This document shows positions 10,448-19,418 of a stretch of DNA of 64,000 bases, one piece after another. Position 1 is the stretch's first letter. Every line of letters begins with the position of its first letter. The translations under genes and the position numbers were made by a program. The notes under the pieces are model-generated. The model searched no databases. It had not been told where the DNA came from and saw nothing but the letters and a program-made list of their open reading frames with translations. Source of the DNA: Pseudomonas laurylsulfatiphila (GTDB taxonomy: Bacteria > Pseudomonadota > Gammaproteobacteria > Pseudomonadales > Pseudomonadaceae); assembly GCF_002934665.1 (NCBI RefSeq), contig NZ_NIRS01000005.1, forward strand, positions 124,001 through 188,000, given 5' to 3'.

Positions 10448-10579
10448 AATTGCCCTTCGACACTGTATTTTCCAAACAGCGACATCCTGTGCGCTCCACC
10501 TGACGATCTTGGGTACAGTGCGCACCCTCATTGACCACGGGACGCTTCACCATAGGCATCTCGACCACGGAAGCAGGCC

Positions 10580-11620
10580 ATGACCGACAAGAGCCAACAA
10601 TTCGCCAGCGACAACTATTCCGGCATCTGCCCTGAAGCCTGGGCTGCCATGGAACAGGCCAACCACGGCCACCAGCGCGCCTACGGTGACGACGAATGGA
10701 CCGCCCGCGCGTCCGACGATTTCCGCAAACTGTTCGAAACCGACTGCGAAGTGTTTTTCGCCTTCAACGGCACCGCCGCCAACTCGCTGGCGCTGTCCTC
10801 GCTGTGCCAGAGTTACCACAGCGTGATCTGCTCGGAAACCGCTCACGTCGAAACCGACGAATGCGGCGCCCCGGAATTTTTCTCCAACGGTTCCAAGCTG
10901 CTGATCGCCCGCACTGAAAACGGCAAGTTGACCCCGGAATCGATCCGCGAGGTCGCGCTCAAGCGCCAGGACATCCACTACCCGAAACCTCGCGTGGTAA
11001 CCCTGACCCAGGCCACCGAAGTCGGCAGCGTCTACACCCCGGACGAAATCCGCGCCATCAGCGCCACCTGCAAGGAACTGGGCCTGAACCTGCACATGGA
11101 CGGCGCACGCTTCTCCAACGCCTGCGCGTTCCTCGGCTGCTCCCCGGCCGACTTGACCTGGAAGGCCGGCGTCGACGTGCTGTGCTTCGGCGGCACGAAA
11201 AACGGCATGGCGGTGGGCGAGGCGATTCTGTTCTTCAACCACAAACTCGCCGAAGACTTCGATTACCGCTGCAAACAGGCCGGGCAGCTTGCTTCAAAGA
11301 TGCGCTTCCTGTCAGCACCCTGGGTCGGCATCCTGGAAAACGACGCCTGGCTCAAATACGCCCACCACGCCAACCGCTGCGCCCAATTGCTGGCCGAACT
11401 GGTCAGCGACATTCCTGGCGTGGAGCTGATGTTCCCGGTACAGGCCAACGGCGTATTCCTGCAACTCTCGGAACCGGCCATCGCTGCCCTGACCGCCAGG
11501 GGCTGGCGCTTCTACACCTTCATCGGCAACGGCGGCGCACGCTTCATGTGCTCGTGGGATACCGAAGAAGCGCGCGTGCGCGAGCTGGCGAAGGACATTC
11601 GTGAAGTGATGAGTGCCTGA
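10580..11620 (+). CDS. ltaE: Low-specificity L-threonine aldolase
   Basis: A 346-residue fold-type I PLP enzyme that cleaves L-threonine or allo-threonine to glycine and acetaldehyde. The PLP lysine is K207 in CFGGTKNGMAVGEA, with the upstream Asp/Arg of LHMDGARFSNA. The family length matches. It lies between the glycine-generating sox/glyA cluster and gbcAB, in line with a role in glycine/threonine balance during betaine growth. It is followed by a strong 11-bp hairpin. Confidence 0.93.
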   Translation: MTDKSQQFASDNYSGICPEAWAAMEQANHGHQRAYGDDEWTARASDDFRKLFETDCEVFFAFNGTAANSLALSSLCQSYHSVICSETAHVETDECGAPEFFSNGSKLLIARTENGKLTPESIREVALKRQDIHYPKPRVVTLTQATEVGSVYTPDEIRAISATCKELGLNLHMDGARFSNACAFLGCSPADLTWKAGVDVLCFGGTKNGMAVGEAILFFNHKLAEDFDYRCKQAGQLASKMRFLSAPWVGILENDAWLKYAHHANRCAQLLAELVSDIPGVELMFPVQANGVFLQLSEPAIAALTARGWRFYTFIGNGGARFMCSWDTEEARVRELAKDIREVMSA

Positions 11621-11633
11621 AGCCGACGCCCGC

Positions 11634-11666
11634 GGCGGCAGGCGCTATAGCGTTTCGCCTGCCGCC
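11634..11666 (+). terminator. Strong hairpin after threonine aldolase
   Basis: A perfect 11-bp inverted repeat, GGCGGCAGGCG and CGCCTGCCGCC, has an 11-nt loop and starts 13 bp after the stop codon. It is not followed by a T run, so it may be a Rho-dependent end or an mRNA-stabilising hairpin rather than a classical terminator. Confidence 0.5.
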
Positions 11667-11815
11667 TATCGACTCTGGTATTTCTTACAGTTCCAGATCT
11701 GGATATCGCTGGCGTAGGGTCTGCCGACCTGAAAAGGAAACTACGCAGTCTTTCGGGAACCATGGCCTGTCGAATATTCGATGGGAAAACCGAGTTCCAA
11801 AAGAGAGCAATCCAA

Positions 11816-12019
11816 ATGAACGATCAAACCTTGGTTCAACTCCTGAAAAACGACGCAAAAAACACCATCACTAAAGTCACTTGGGAGGAACTTCTGAAAA
11901 TTGCGCAGATCAACGAAACCGTTAAACAGCACGGGAGACAGTTCGTGATCGCTCGCAAAGAGTACGTGGAGGATATGGAAGGGTTATTCGAAATTAAGCT
12001 GTTCGGCGCTGAAAAGTAA
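11816..12019 (+). CDS. Small hypothetical protein
   Basis: A 67-residue protein beginning MNDQTLVQLLKNDAKN, preceded by AAGAGAG about 8 nt upstream. An in-frame ATG at 11762 would add 18 residues but has no ribosome site. The composition is charged and soluble (many Lys, Glu, Asn), with no signal peptide or membrane segment, and AT content is higher than in the neighbours. I do not recognise a family. The 223 bp that follow (12020-12242) hold only the presumed promoter of the next gene. Confidence 0.5.
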   Translation: MNDQTLVQLLKNDAKNTITKVTWEELLKIAQINETVKQHGRQFVIARKEYVEDMEGLFEIKLFGAEK

Positions 12020-12242
12020 CTGATGACTCCGACAACCCGCATCATCGATTGATGGCGGTTTGAATCATAACCTTATCCATTGTGGCGAAGTGCTTGCCGC
12101 CTCGCCACAAAGACCTCCACTTGCCACAGTCGCTGTGGATTGAAACCTCCAGAAACCATCCCTCAAACCGACGCCTGCAAGACTTCGTCTACATTGTCTG
12201 TCGAGCCGATCCGCTCACATAACAACAATCAGGAGCGTCAAC

Positions 12243-13067
12243 ATGTCATTGCAAGGCAAAACCCTGTTCATCACCGGCGCCAGCCGCGGCATCGGCCGCG
12301 AGATCGCGCTGCGGGCCGCACGCGATGGGGCCAACATTGTGATCGCCGCCAAAAGCGCCGAACCCCATGCCAAGCTGCCGGGCACGATTTTCAGCGTGGC
12401 CCGGGAAGTGGAAGCCGCAGGCGGCCAGGCGCTGGCCTTGCAGGTGGATGTACGTGAAGAGGATGCCGTACGTGAGGCGCTGGCCCGGGCCAACGAACAT
12501 TTCGGCGGTATCGACGCACTGATCAACAACGCCGGGGCGATCAAGCTGACTGGGGTTCAGCACATCGAACTCAAGCGCTTCGACCTGATGCACCAGATCA
12601 ACACCCGTGCCGTATTGCTGTGCAGCCAGGCTGCGTTGCCGTACCTGAAGAAGTCCGGTGGCCACATCCTCAACCTGTCTCCGCCGCTGAACCTGGCCAC
12701 CAAGTGGTTCGCCCAATACAGCCCCTATACCGTCACCAAGTACGGCATGAGCATGCTGACCCTGGGCATGAGTGAGGAATTCAGGAATTACGGCATCAGC
12801 GTCAACTCGCTGTGGCCACAGACGATGATTGCCACCGCGGCCATCGAGTTTCAGTTGGGGTCGAAGGAATCGTTCAAGCATGCGCGAACGCCTGCGATCA
12901 TGGCGGATGCGGCGCATGTGATTTTGAGCTGCACAAACCGCAGCCTGACCGGGCGGTTGTTGATTGATGAGGAAATTCTGCGGGAGAGCGGCATTACCGA
13001 GTTCGAACACTACCGGTTCGCGCCCGACAGCAGCGACAAGCTGATGACAGATCTGTTTATTGACTAA
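12243..13067 (+). CDS. SDR-family NAD(P)-dependent oxidoreductase (HSDL2-like)
   Basis: A 274-residue short-chain dehydrogenase. The cofactor motif is ITGASRGIGRE (about 10-20), followed by NNAG (about 96-99). The active-site region is unusual for the family at large: HILNLSPPLNLATKWFAQYSPYTVTKYG retains the YxxxK (YTVTK) with the Ser/Pro-rich stretch typical of HSDL2/citronellol-dehydrogenase-like members. The substrate cannot be read from sequence. AGGAGCG lies about 6 nt before the ATG. Its neighbours are betaine genes, but no pathway role follows from that. Confidence 0.85.
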   Translation: MSLQGKTLFITGASRGIGREIALRAARDGANIVIAAKSAEPHAKLPGTIFSVAREVEAAGGQALALQVDVREEDAVREALARANEHFGGIDALINNAGAIKLTGVQHIELKRFDLMHQINTRAVLLCSQAALPYLKKSGGHILNLSPPLNLATKWFAQYSPYTVTKYGMSMLTLGMSEEFRNYGISVNSLWPQTMIATAAIEFQLGSKESFKHARTPAIMADAAHVILSCTNRSLTGRLLIDEEILRESGITEFEHYRFAPDSSDKLMTDLFID

Positions 13068-13076
13068 AACCCTCCC

Positions 13077-13180
13077 CTGTAGGAGCGAGCCTGCTCGCGA
13101 TGAACCTGAGAACGCCGCGGGTTGCCAGGTTGCCAGCGTCATCGTTGACGTCCATCGCGAGCAGGCTCGCTCCTACAGGG
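13077..13180. repeat. REPIN between the SDR gene and gbcB
   Basis: Arms TGTAGGAGCGAGCCTGCTCGCGATG and CCATCGCGAGCAGGCTCGCTCC sit between convergent genes. The spacer contains AACCTGAGAACGCCGCG and GCGTCATCGTTGACGTCC, nearly the same as the spacer of the REPIN at 33829. Confidence 0.85.
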
Positions 13181-13192
13181 GATTCGCGGCTG

Positions 13193-14293
13193 TCAGAATT
13201 CGATCCGCACGTCGCCCTTCGGCACGCTGCAGCACGACAGGATGAACCCTTCGGCTTCGTCTTCCTCGGTGATCCCGCCGTTGTGCTCCATCTCCACTTC
13301 GCCACCCAGCTTCAACACCTTGCAGGTGCCGCAGATGCCCATGCCGCACGCTTTCGGAATCATCAGGCCGACCTTGGCCGCCGCCGCATGCACGGTCTCG
13401 CCCGGGGCCACGCGGATGCTCTTGCCGGAGGCGGTGAACTCCACCTGATGCAGGTCCGCCGCATCGACTTCCGGTGCCTCGGCCGCTTGCTCTGCATGTT
13501 CTACCGCATCGGCGCGCGCCTCTGGCGGGGTCGCACCGAAGGATTCTTCGTGGTAACGCGACATGTCGAAACCTGCGCCTTCCAGCAAGCGCTTGACCGC
13601 ATTCATATAGGGTGTCGGGCCGCAGCAGAACACTTCGCGCTCAAGGAAGTCAGGCGCCATCAATTCAAGCATTCTGTGGTTCAGGTAACCGCGATAACCG
13701 GCCCAGGGCTCACCCATGCCGTGCTTCTCGCAGATCAGGTGCAGGTTGAAGTTTTCGATCCGCGACGCCATGTGCTCCAGTTCGCGGTGGTAAATGATGT
13801 CTTTAGGCGAACGGGCGCTGTGGATAAACACCATGTCGACATTGCCGTTGGTGTCGTAGAACCAGCGCGCCATGGACATGACCGGCGTGATACCAACACC
13901 GCCGCTGAGGTAGAGCACCTTCGGCGCGGTGAAGTCCATGGCATTGAACAGCCCGACCGGGCCGTGCACCGCCAGCTCCTGGCCTTCGTGCAGGGTGTCG
14001 TGCAGCCAGTTCGAGACCTTGCCGCCCGGCACGCGCTTGATGGTCACCGAAAAGCTGTAGGGTACCGACGGCGAGCTGGAAATGGTGTACGAACGCATGA
14101 TCGGCTGGCCTTCGATTTCCAGCTCCAGGGTGACGAATTGCCCCGGCTTGAAGAAGAACAGGATCGGCTGGTCGGCCATGAAGCAAAAGGTGCGCACATC
14201 CCAGGTTTCCTGGATGACTTTGACGCAACGGACGATGTGCCGACCATTGGCCCAGGTCTGGGTGGTTACCGGATTCAGGAAGCTGTTGGACAT
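13193..14293 (-). CDS. gbcB: Glycine betaine demethylase, ferredoxin-reductase component
   Basis: This 366-residue reductase passes electrons from NAD(P)H to the Rieske oxygenase GbcA, which demethylates glycine betaine to dimethylglycine and formaldehyde. The start at 14293 gives MSNSFLNPVTTQTWANG. An FAD-binding barrel (RSYTISSSPS, about 67-76) and an NAD-binding domain (LYLSGGVGITPVMSMAR) precede a C-terminal plant-type 2Fe-2S ferredoxin domain with CGMGICGTCKVL and a final Cys in ILSCCSVPKG. It is divergent from gbcA, with a shared 283-bp control region where GbdR would act. Confidence 0.94.
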   Translation of the reverse strand: MSNSFLNPVTTQTWANGRHIVRCVKVIQETWDVRTFCFMADQPILFFFKPGQFVTLELEIEGQPIMRSYTISSSPSVPYSFSVTIKRVPGGKVSNWLHDTLHEGQELAVHGPVGLFNAMDFTAPKVLYLSGGVGITPVMSMARWFYDTNGNVDMVFIHSARSPKDIIYHRELEHMASRIENFNLHLICEKHGMGEPWAGYRGYLNHRMLELMAPDFLEREVFCCGPTPYMNAVKRLLEGAGFDMSRYHEESFGATPPEARADAVEHAEQAAEAPEVDAADLHQVEFTASGKSIRVAPGETVHAAAAKVGLMIPKACGMGICGTCKVLKLGGEVEMEHNGGITEEDEAEGFILSCCSVPKGDVRIEF

Positions 14294-14576
14294 GCTGATC
14301 TCCACGGCCGACTGTCGGCCTTCATGTTGGCGATTCTGCGTATAGCGCGAACCACCCATTTACCTATCTGCGACATTGACATGCTTATCGCGACCAGCCC
14401 GCAACTGCCGGGGCTTGCGCGTCGGGAACAGATTGCACCATGTCGCCCATGGATAAGGTTCTGGCCAGCGCCGGCCCCACACTCGCCCCATACCAAGACA
14501 CAACCATTACACCTTGCGTAGCAACCCTGATTAGCCACTTTCGCCGGCCACACAGAATGGCCTTGAGGATTAAACG

Positions 14577-15872
14577 ATGGACGTCACTACTACCCTGAGC
14601 CTGGGCGATCCGCTGGAACCCGCACGCAAGGCCACCGCGCAGATGCTGCAGGAGCGCGAGCGCACGTTCTCGCTGCCGCAGCCGTTTTACTCCGACGAGC
14701 GCCTGTTTGATATCGACATGCAGGAAATCTTTCAGAAAGAGTGGCTGATCGCCGGCATGACCTGCGAGATCCCTACCAAGGGCAACTACCTGACCCTGCA
14801 GGTCGGCAAGAACCCGATCATCGTGATCCGTGGCGCCGAAGGCGTGGTACACGCGTTCCATAACGTCTGCCGCCACCGTGGCTCGCGCCTGTGCACCAGC
14901 GACAAGGGCAAGGTCGCCAAGCTGGTTTGCCACTACCACCAATGGACCTACGAACTCGACGGCCGCCTGCTGTTCGCCGGCACCGAGATGGGCGCCGACT
15001 TCGACATGAATCAGTACGGCCTCAAACCGGTGAACGTGAAGACTGCCGGCGGCTACATCTTCATCAGCCTGGCGGAGAACCCGCCGGCCATCGATGACTT
15101 CCTGTCGACGCTCAACCACTACATGGAACCGTACGACATGGAAAACACCAAGGTGGCGGTGCAAACCACCTTGATGGAAAAGGCCAACTGGAAGCTTGTG
15201 CTGGAAAACAACCGCGAGTGCTACCACTGCAACGCTTCGCACCCGGAACTGCTGAAAACCCTGCTGGAATGGGACGACGTCACCGACCCGCGCGCCGACC
15301 AGGCATTCAAGGACCACGTGGCCGCCTCCGCCGCCGCCTGGGAAGCCGAGAAGATCCCCTACGCCCACGCCAGCTTCGGCCTGCGCAACCGCATCGTGCG
15401 CATGCCCCTGCTAAAGGGCACCGTGTCGATGACCATGGACGGTAAACAGGGCTGCGCCAAGCTGATGGGCCGCATCAAGAACCCGGACCTGGGCTCGATG
15501 CGCATCCTGCACCTGCCGCACTCCTGGAACCACTGCATGGGCGATCACATCATCGTGTTCACCGTGTGGCCGATCAGCGCCCAGGAAACCATGGTCACCA
15601 CCAAGTGGATCGTGCACAAGGACGCGGTCGAAGGCGTGGACTACGACGTGGAGCGCATGCGCCAGGTCTGGGACGCCACCAACGACCAGGACCGTCGCCT
15701 GGCCGAAGAGAACCAGCGCGGCATCAACTCCACCGCGTACCAGCCTGGCCCGTACTCCAAGACTTATGAGTTCGGCGTGGTGAACTTCGTGGACTGGTAC
15801 AGCGAGCGTCTCCTGAGCAACCTGGGGGCCGAGCCTGCGCCGTACCTCAAAGGCGTTCCAGTTAGCGGCTGA
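14577..15872 (+). CDS. gbcA: Glycine betaine monooxygenase, Rieske oxygenase component
   Basis: This 431-residue ring-hydroxylating-type oxygenase subunit demethylates glycine betaine. The Rieske 2Fe-2S ligands are C98/H100 (NVCRHRGSRLC) and C118/H121 (LVCHYHQW). The mononuclear iron histidines are H217 and H222 in ENNRECYHCNASHPEL. The length agrees with GbcA. The upstream region (14294-14576) carries two GCGAC half-site-like words 20 bp apart at 14370 and 14390 that could be part of a GbdR site. The accessory island begins right after this gene. Confidence 0.95.
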   Translation: MDVTTTLSLGDPLEPARKATAQMLQERERTFSLPQPFYSDERLFDIDMQEIFQKEWLIAGMTCEIPTKGNYLTLQVGKNPIIVIRGAEGVVHAFHNVCRHRGSRLCTSDKGKVAKLVCHYHQWTYELDGRLLFAGTEMGADFDMNQYGLKPVNVKTAGGYIFISLAENPPAIDDFLSTLNHYMEPYDMENTKVAVQTTLMEKANWKLVLENNRECYHCNASHPELLKTLLEWDDVTDPRADQAFKDHVAASAAAWEAEKIPYAHASFGLRNRIVRMPLLKGTVSMTMDGKQGCAKLMGRIKNPDLGSMRILHLPHSWNHCMGDHIIVFTVWPISAQETMVTTKWIVHKDAVEGVDYDVERMRQVWDATNDQDRRLAEENQRGINSTAYQPGPYSKTYEFGVVNFVDWYSERLLSNLGAEPAPYLKGVPVSG

Positions 15873-15886
15873 TCAAGATCAAAAGC

Positions 15887-15964
15887 TTCGCGAGCAGGCT
15901 CGCTCCCACAGTGGATTTGTGAACGACACAGATCAAATGTGGGAGCGAGCCTGCTCGCGAATGC
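15887..15964. repeat. REPIN downstream of gbcA
   Basis: Arms CTTCGCGAGCAGGCTCGCTCCCAC and GTGGGAGCGAGCCTGCTCGCGAA flank a short spacer GTGGATTTGTGAACGACACAG. It marks the left edge of the 784-bp gene-free region 15873-16656. Confidence 0.85.
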
Positions 15965-16085
15965 GACCTCTCTTCCAACGCATGAATATCTGACATCCCG
16001 CCTTCATCGCTTTAGAACTGTACGAAATATGACCTATCTCGTTCAGACCTATGCCCGCTGCACCTCCCAGCCTTCCGCAAACAAG

Positions 16086-16672
16086 TTATCCACATCTCCA
16101 CCCACAGCTATTGGGGACAACTGTGGAAATGCTGGAAATTTTCTTCACAAAAACCAAAGAAAAACCGTGACTTATCCAGAAGCCTGCTTCTACGGATGGA
16201 CTGGTCGTTTTTTGATCGAAAGCCTGAAAGCCACGGCCTGCAAGGCGTTCAGAGGATGGCAAACACCTTATCCACAGAAGCGCCAACAGACTTTGGGGTT
16301 AACTTGGAAGGCTCTGTGGAAAACCGCTGAAACCTTGAAAAATCCAGCGTTTGCGTGAAAGCCGACAATGCAAAACCACCTTTTGATCACTTTGTGATCA
16401 GACGCCTGAACACCGCTGTTTACAAGGCCTACAGCCGATAGCAAACATCTTATCCACAGAAGCGCCAACAGAGATTGGGGGCAAGTCTGCGTTAACAGCA
16501 GCACTTATCCCCTTGAAAAAGCTTGGAAAAACCACGAACCAGGCTGGTTGTTTTTTGAACGACGCCCTGCAGGTCTTGATTTGTATGGGGTGCAGCGAGG
16601 GGCGAACATGTTATCCACAGAACCACCAACAGGGATTGTGGGTAAACTCCAACGATTCAGACTTTATTGAAG
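16086..16672. repeat. Degenerate tandem repeat (~182-bp unit) with DnaA-box-like starts
   Basis: Four units each begin with the 9-mer TTATCCACA at 16086, 16268, 16450 and 16611, so the spacings are 182, 182 and 161 bp; the last unit is a stub running into the next gene's end. Units 2 and 3 share the following AGAAGCGCCAACAGA. The unit ends are similar too: TTTTTTGATCGA, GCCTGAA, CAAGGC and GCAAACA recur at equivalent places. TTATCCACA matches the strict DnaA box consensus. Near-matches TTATCCAGA (16172) and TTATCCCCT (16505) lie inside units. No open frame of note is present here. Confidence 0.75.
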
Positions 16673-17892
16673 CATGAGCGACCTGAGTCCAGGTCCAGGT
16701 TCAATTCAAAGTCCTTGAAGGCGCGCCAACCGAGCAATATCGACGGCACGTATTGCCCGCCCAGCAGCGACGGCGGGATGGTGAAGCCCGGGTAGTATTT
16801 GTAGGTGACCGCCATGATGTTGCCTTGCATGACCAATACGCCGTCGAAGCGTTGAAAGTGCCTGTTGTCGCCGGTGTAACTGTTCGAGCTTCCTGGTGCC
16901 AGTGCCTGCACGGCATTGACCTGCCTGCCAGGTAACGCGGACGTCAGGTAGTCGACATTTCCTGTATCGATGATGGCCTGCGTTGTCCGGCGATCCAGTT
17001 GAGCGGCAACCACCAGCCGCTGGTTGAGATCCACGCGGCTAAAGGCAATGAACGCATCGCAGCGCCTGACAGGCGCAGGATTGAGTTCCAGGGCACTTCT
17101 GGTGATCTTCAAGCGCCCCAGTTTGCTGATCAGGTCCAGCCCCAACAAATTATCCCGGTCGCTGACAAACACCAGGACATTCCTGAACTCGCGGGTGCCG
17201 ACTTTGAGTGACCCGAGAATGCCCAGCCTCGCGGCCAGGCCCTTTTCGCCATAAAAGGTGCTGTAGCGATAGTAAGCATCGGGCAACAGTTGGATGCCCA
17301 TCTGTTTCGCAGTGTCGATGTTGACGCGGGTTTGCGGTGCGCCAGTATCCACAACAAAACGCGCCGAAGCACCATTTGGCCCATCGACATCAATAAAGGG
17401 CAGCACCTCGTCAGCGACATAAGCGTCGTTGGCATGCGGATGGATGCGCAGCACTTCATGCTGTGTCGAACCGTTTATGGAAAAGTTGCCGGCCGCCGCC
17501 AGGATCGCCAGCGATTGGTGGCCAAACGTGGAAAACAGTGGTTTCAGATCGGCGCTGGCCTCGATCGCTCGTGCATGTTTTTCCTTGATCGCCAGATAGT
17601 ATTCGGGGATCTGGTTGGCGGCTTTGGCCTCCAGCATTCTGGCGAAGACGGAGACGGAACAGCTGAGGTTCTTCGCAGCGTCCAGCACCTTGTCACATTG
17701 CTGTCGCAGCTGAGTCAGAGACGCCTTTTGTCCCTGCTCGGAGGTTATCCACTGATAAAAATCCGGATCGAGCGCAGCAGGGTTGTCAGAGGTTTTTGAC
17801 TTGGGGGCAGCCATCAACTCCGGCGATAAACACATGAAACCTGCAAAGAACATCAGGCACCGACAGAACGCCTTCATATCCAGCCCATTCAT
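16657..17892 (-). CDS. Exported aspartic protease with two D-T-G motifs (pepsin/retropepsin-like)
   Basis: 411 residues. An N-terminal signal peptide (hydrophobic CRCLMFFAGFMCL, likely cleavage at LMA|APK near residue 28) is followed by a helical region (about 40-130) and then two protease-like lobes. The catalytic-type motifs are FVVDTGAPQT (D182) and AIIDTGNVDY (D309). One DTG per lobe within a single chain resembles pepsin, whereas typical bacterial retropepsin-like proteins have one and dimerise. The start could also be the ATG at 17877, five codons in; neither has a clear ribosome site. It is convergent with gbcA across the tandem repeat and next to the LPMO secretion cluster. Its own function is unknown. 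Confidence 0.75.
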   Translation of the reverse strand: MNGLDMKAFCRCLMFFAGFMCLSPELMAAPKSKTSDNPAALDPDFYQWITSEQGQKASLTQLRQQCDKVLDAAKNLSCSVSVFARMLEAKAANQIPEYYLAIKEKHARAIEASADLKPLFSTFGHQSLAILAAAGNFSINGSTQHEVLRIHPHANDAYVADEVLPFIDVDGPNGASARFVVDTGAPQTRVNIDTAKQMGIQLLPDAYYRYSTFYGEKGLAARLGILGSLKVGTREFRNVLVFVSDRDNLLGLDLISKLGRLKITRSALELNPAPVRRCDAFIAFSRVDLNQRLVVAAQLDRRTTQAIIDTGNVDYLTSALPGRQVNAVQALAPGSSNSYTGDNRHFQRFDGVLVMQGNIMAVTYKYYPGFTIPPSLLGGQYVPSILLGWRAFKDFELNLDLDSGRSCFNKV

Positions 17893-18145
17893 AAAAACCG
17901 GGTTTTATAAGTATGCGCTGAATGTCTGAATGATCCCGAAACCGTGCTGCACCCTTCAACAGCGCATGAAAACTGTAGCTCACCGCGTTGGCAGTTGCAG
18001 CGCGAGGCTTGGAATGTGAGGTCTGCTCCTTTCATCTCAAGTAGCACTTGCCCTATCAAAACCTGTTCTACACTCAGGCAAGCAGTTAATTTCAATGGCC
18101 TGGGTTATTGAAGAAGTCCTTGGCAGGCATGGAGGTTAAACGGTG

Positions 18146-18655
18146 ATGTGGCATGGCAAGCTATCATTGATAGCGCCTCGCCATCACTGCGCCAAAGGTT
18201 TTACGCTGATTGAATTACTACTGACGCTGGCTCTGCTAGCCACTCTTTCGACAGTAGCTTATCCGCTGACGGCGATGATGGGACAACGCGACCGGGAACT
18301 CGAACTGCAACGTTCATTGCGGGAAATACGGCGGGCGATTGATTCTTATAAAGTAGCCGCTGATGACAAGCGCATTGAACAAAGCATCAGTGCCAGTGGT
18401 TACCCTCCCAATTTGCAAGCATTAGTCCAGGGCGTCACGGACAAGAGTGATATCAAAGGCCAAAAGATATTTTTTTTGCGTCGTATCCCCCGCGACCCGG
18501 TGTGCGAGTGCCCCGAACTTTCACCGATTGATACCTGGCAATCGCGCAGTTACCGAAGCAGCCCCGACAATCCATCCGAGGGAGAAGATGTATTTGACGT
18601 TTCATCCCGCAGCCAACGGAAGAGTTTAAATGGAACGCCTTACAGTCAATGGTAG
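18146..18655 (+). CDS. Type II secretion pseudopilin (1 of the cluster)
   Basis: A 169-residue prepilin-like protein. The 18-residue basic leader ends in Gly and is followed by FTLIELLLTLALLATL, so the prepilin peptidase site is G|FTLIE with Glu at +5. After the hydrophobic helix comes a GspG/GspH-like body with LREIRRAIDSYK and a C-terminus NGTPYSQW. GGAGG lies 10 nt before this ATG; a GTG just upstream at 18143 is possible. It heads a plus-strand run to gspD. Its last codons overlap the start of the next pseudopilin. The 250-bp upstream gap shows no clear regulator site. Confidence 0.82.
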   Translation: MWHGKLSLIAPRHHCAKGFTLIELLLTLALLATLSTVAYPLTAMMGQRDRELELQRSLREIRRAIDSYKVAADDKRIEQSISASGYPPNLQALVQGVTDKSDIKGQKIFFLRRIPRDPVCECPELSPIDTWQSRSYRSSPDNPSEGEDVFDVSSRSQRKSLNGTPYSQW

Positions 18656-19019
18656 CAACAACTTACGTGGTTTCACCCTGATCGAACTGCTGGTGGTCAT
18701 GGCGATCATTGCCACCCTCATGACGCTCGTCACTCCCCAATACTTTCGCCAACACACCAAGGCCCAGGAAACCGTTCTTAGGCATAATCTGGTTTCACTG
18801 CGCCAGTCGCTGGACCAATATCGTGAAGATCACGGCAAGAGCCCCGACTCTCTCCAGGAACTCGTAAGCCGTCGTTACTTGCGGGAAATCCCCCTCGACC
18901 CCCTTACCGGCAAGCGTGACACCTGGCAACTACAAGCATCCGATGAGCACGGCCTGGGTGATGTGCGCAGCGGTGCCACAGGTCAAGCTAATGACGGAAC
19001 GCCTTATTCAGATTGGTAA
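18630..19019 (+). CDS. Type II secretion pseudopilin (2 of the cluster)
   Basis: 129 residues with a 14-residue leader MERLTVNGSNNLRG and cleavage site G|FTLIELLVVMAIIATL. The body contains LVSLRQSLDQYREDHGKSPDSLQELVSRRYLREIPLDP, a typical major/minor pseudopilin pattern, and ends NDGTPYSDW. The ATG lies inside the terminal GTPYSQW codons of the previous gene (26-bp overlap) with GGAAG about 7 nt upstream, which suggests coupled translation. The protein is shorter than GspG (about 145). Confidence 0.85.
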   Translation: MERLTVNGSNNLRGFTLIELLVVMAIIATLMTLVTPQYFRQHTKAQETVLRHNLVSLRQSLDQYREDHGKSPDSLQELVSRRYLREIPLDPLTGKRDTWQLQASDEHGLGDVRSGATGQANDGTPYSDW

Positions 19020-19229
19020 AAAGCACTAACTCCAGCGCCTGTAATAGGCACCAAGCGTTCAACAACTTCCCCGTCGCGATGCCCTATCTTCCTTTTTTAT
19101 CTGCACACGACCGTTCGTCGTAACTGTTATTTCTAACAGCTGGTGGCAGATGCTCGCTTGGCGTATCTAGTTGTTACCGGATTTAACTTCTGCAGTTTTC
19201 GAGCTCACTCCAAGTAGAGCGAAATAAGT

Positions 19230-19418
19230 ATGCCAATGGAAAAAGAAACTTCGACTGTTCAAAAAAACATTGAGCTGTTTAATGCTCGAGAATTTCTATT
19301 AAACACGCGAGCACACGAAAAGATCTCTAGCAATGACAACACCAGCACGATTACCAACAAACGGTGCAATGGTGCTTCAGACCAACGTAATGTCGGAACT
19401 CCCTATGCAGACGAGTAG
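19230..19418 (+). pseudogene. Remnant of a pseudopilin gene (3' tail only)
   Basis: The last 17 codons, encoding roughly CNGASDQRNVGTPYADE, align in DNA and protein with the end of the preceding pseudopilin (SGATGQANDGTPYSDW). The first 45 codons of this 62-codon frame show no prepilin helix or leader. The frame sits in a 370-bp AT-richer gap (19020-19389). The simplest reading is a duplicated pseudopilin that lost everything except its tail, the part retained because it overlaps the start of the next gene. A short unrelated expressed peptide cannot be excluded. Confidence 0.5.

Noticed and set aside
16086..16619. The DnaA-box cluster considered as the chromosomal origin.
   Set aside because: There is no dnaA, dnaN, rpmH, gidA or AT-rich unwinding segment nearby.
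19230..19418. The 62-codon frame as a functional small protein.
   Set aside because: Only its last codons match anything (pseudopilin tail), there is no convincing ribosome site, and it overlaps the next gene's start; it is recorded as a remnant.
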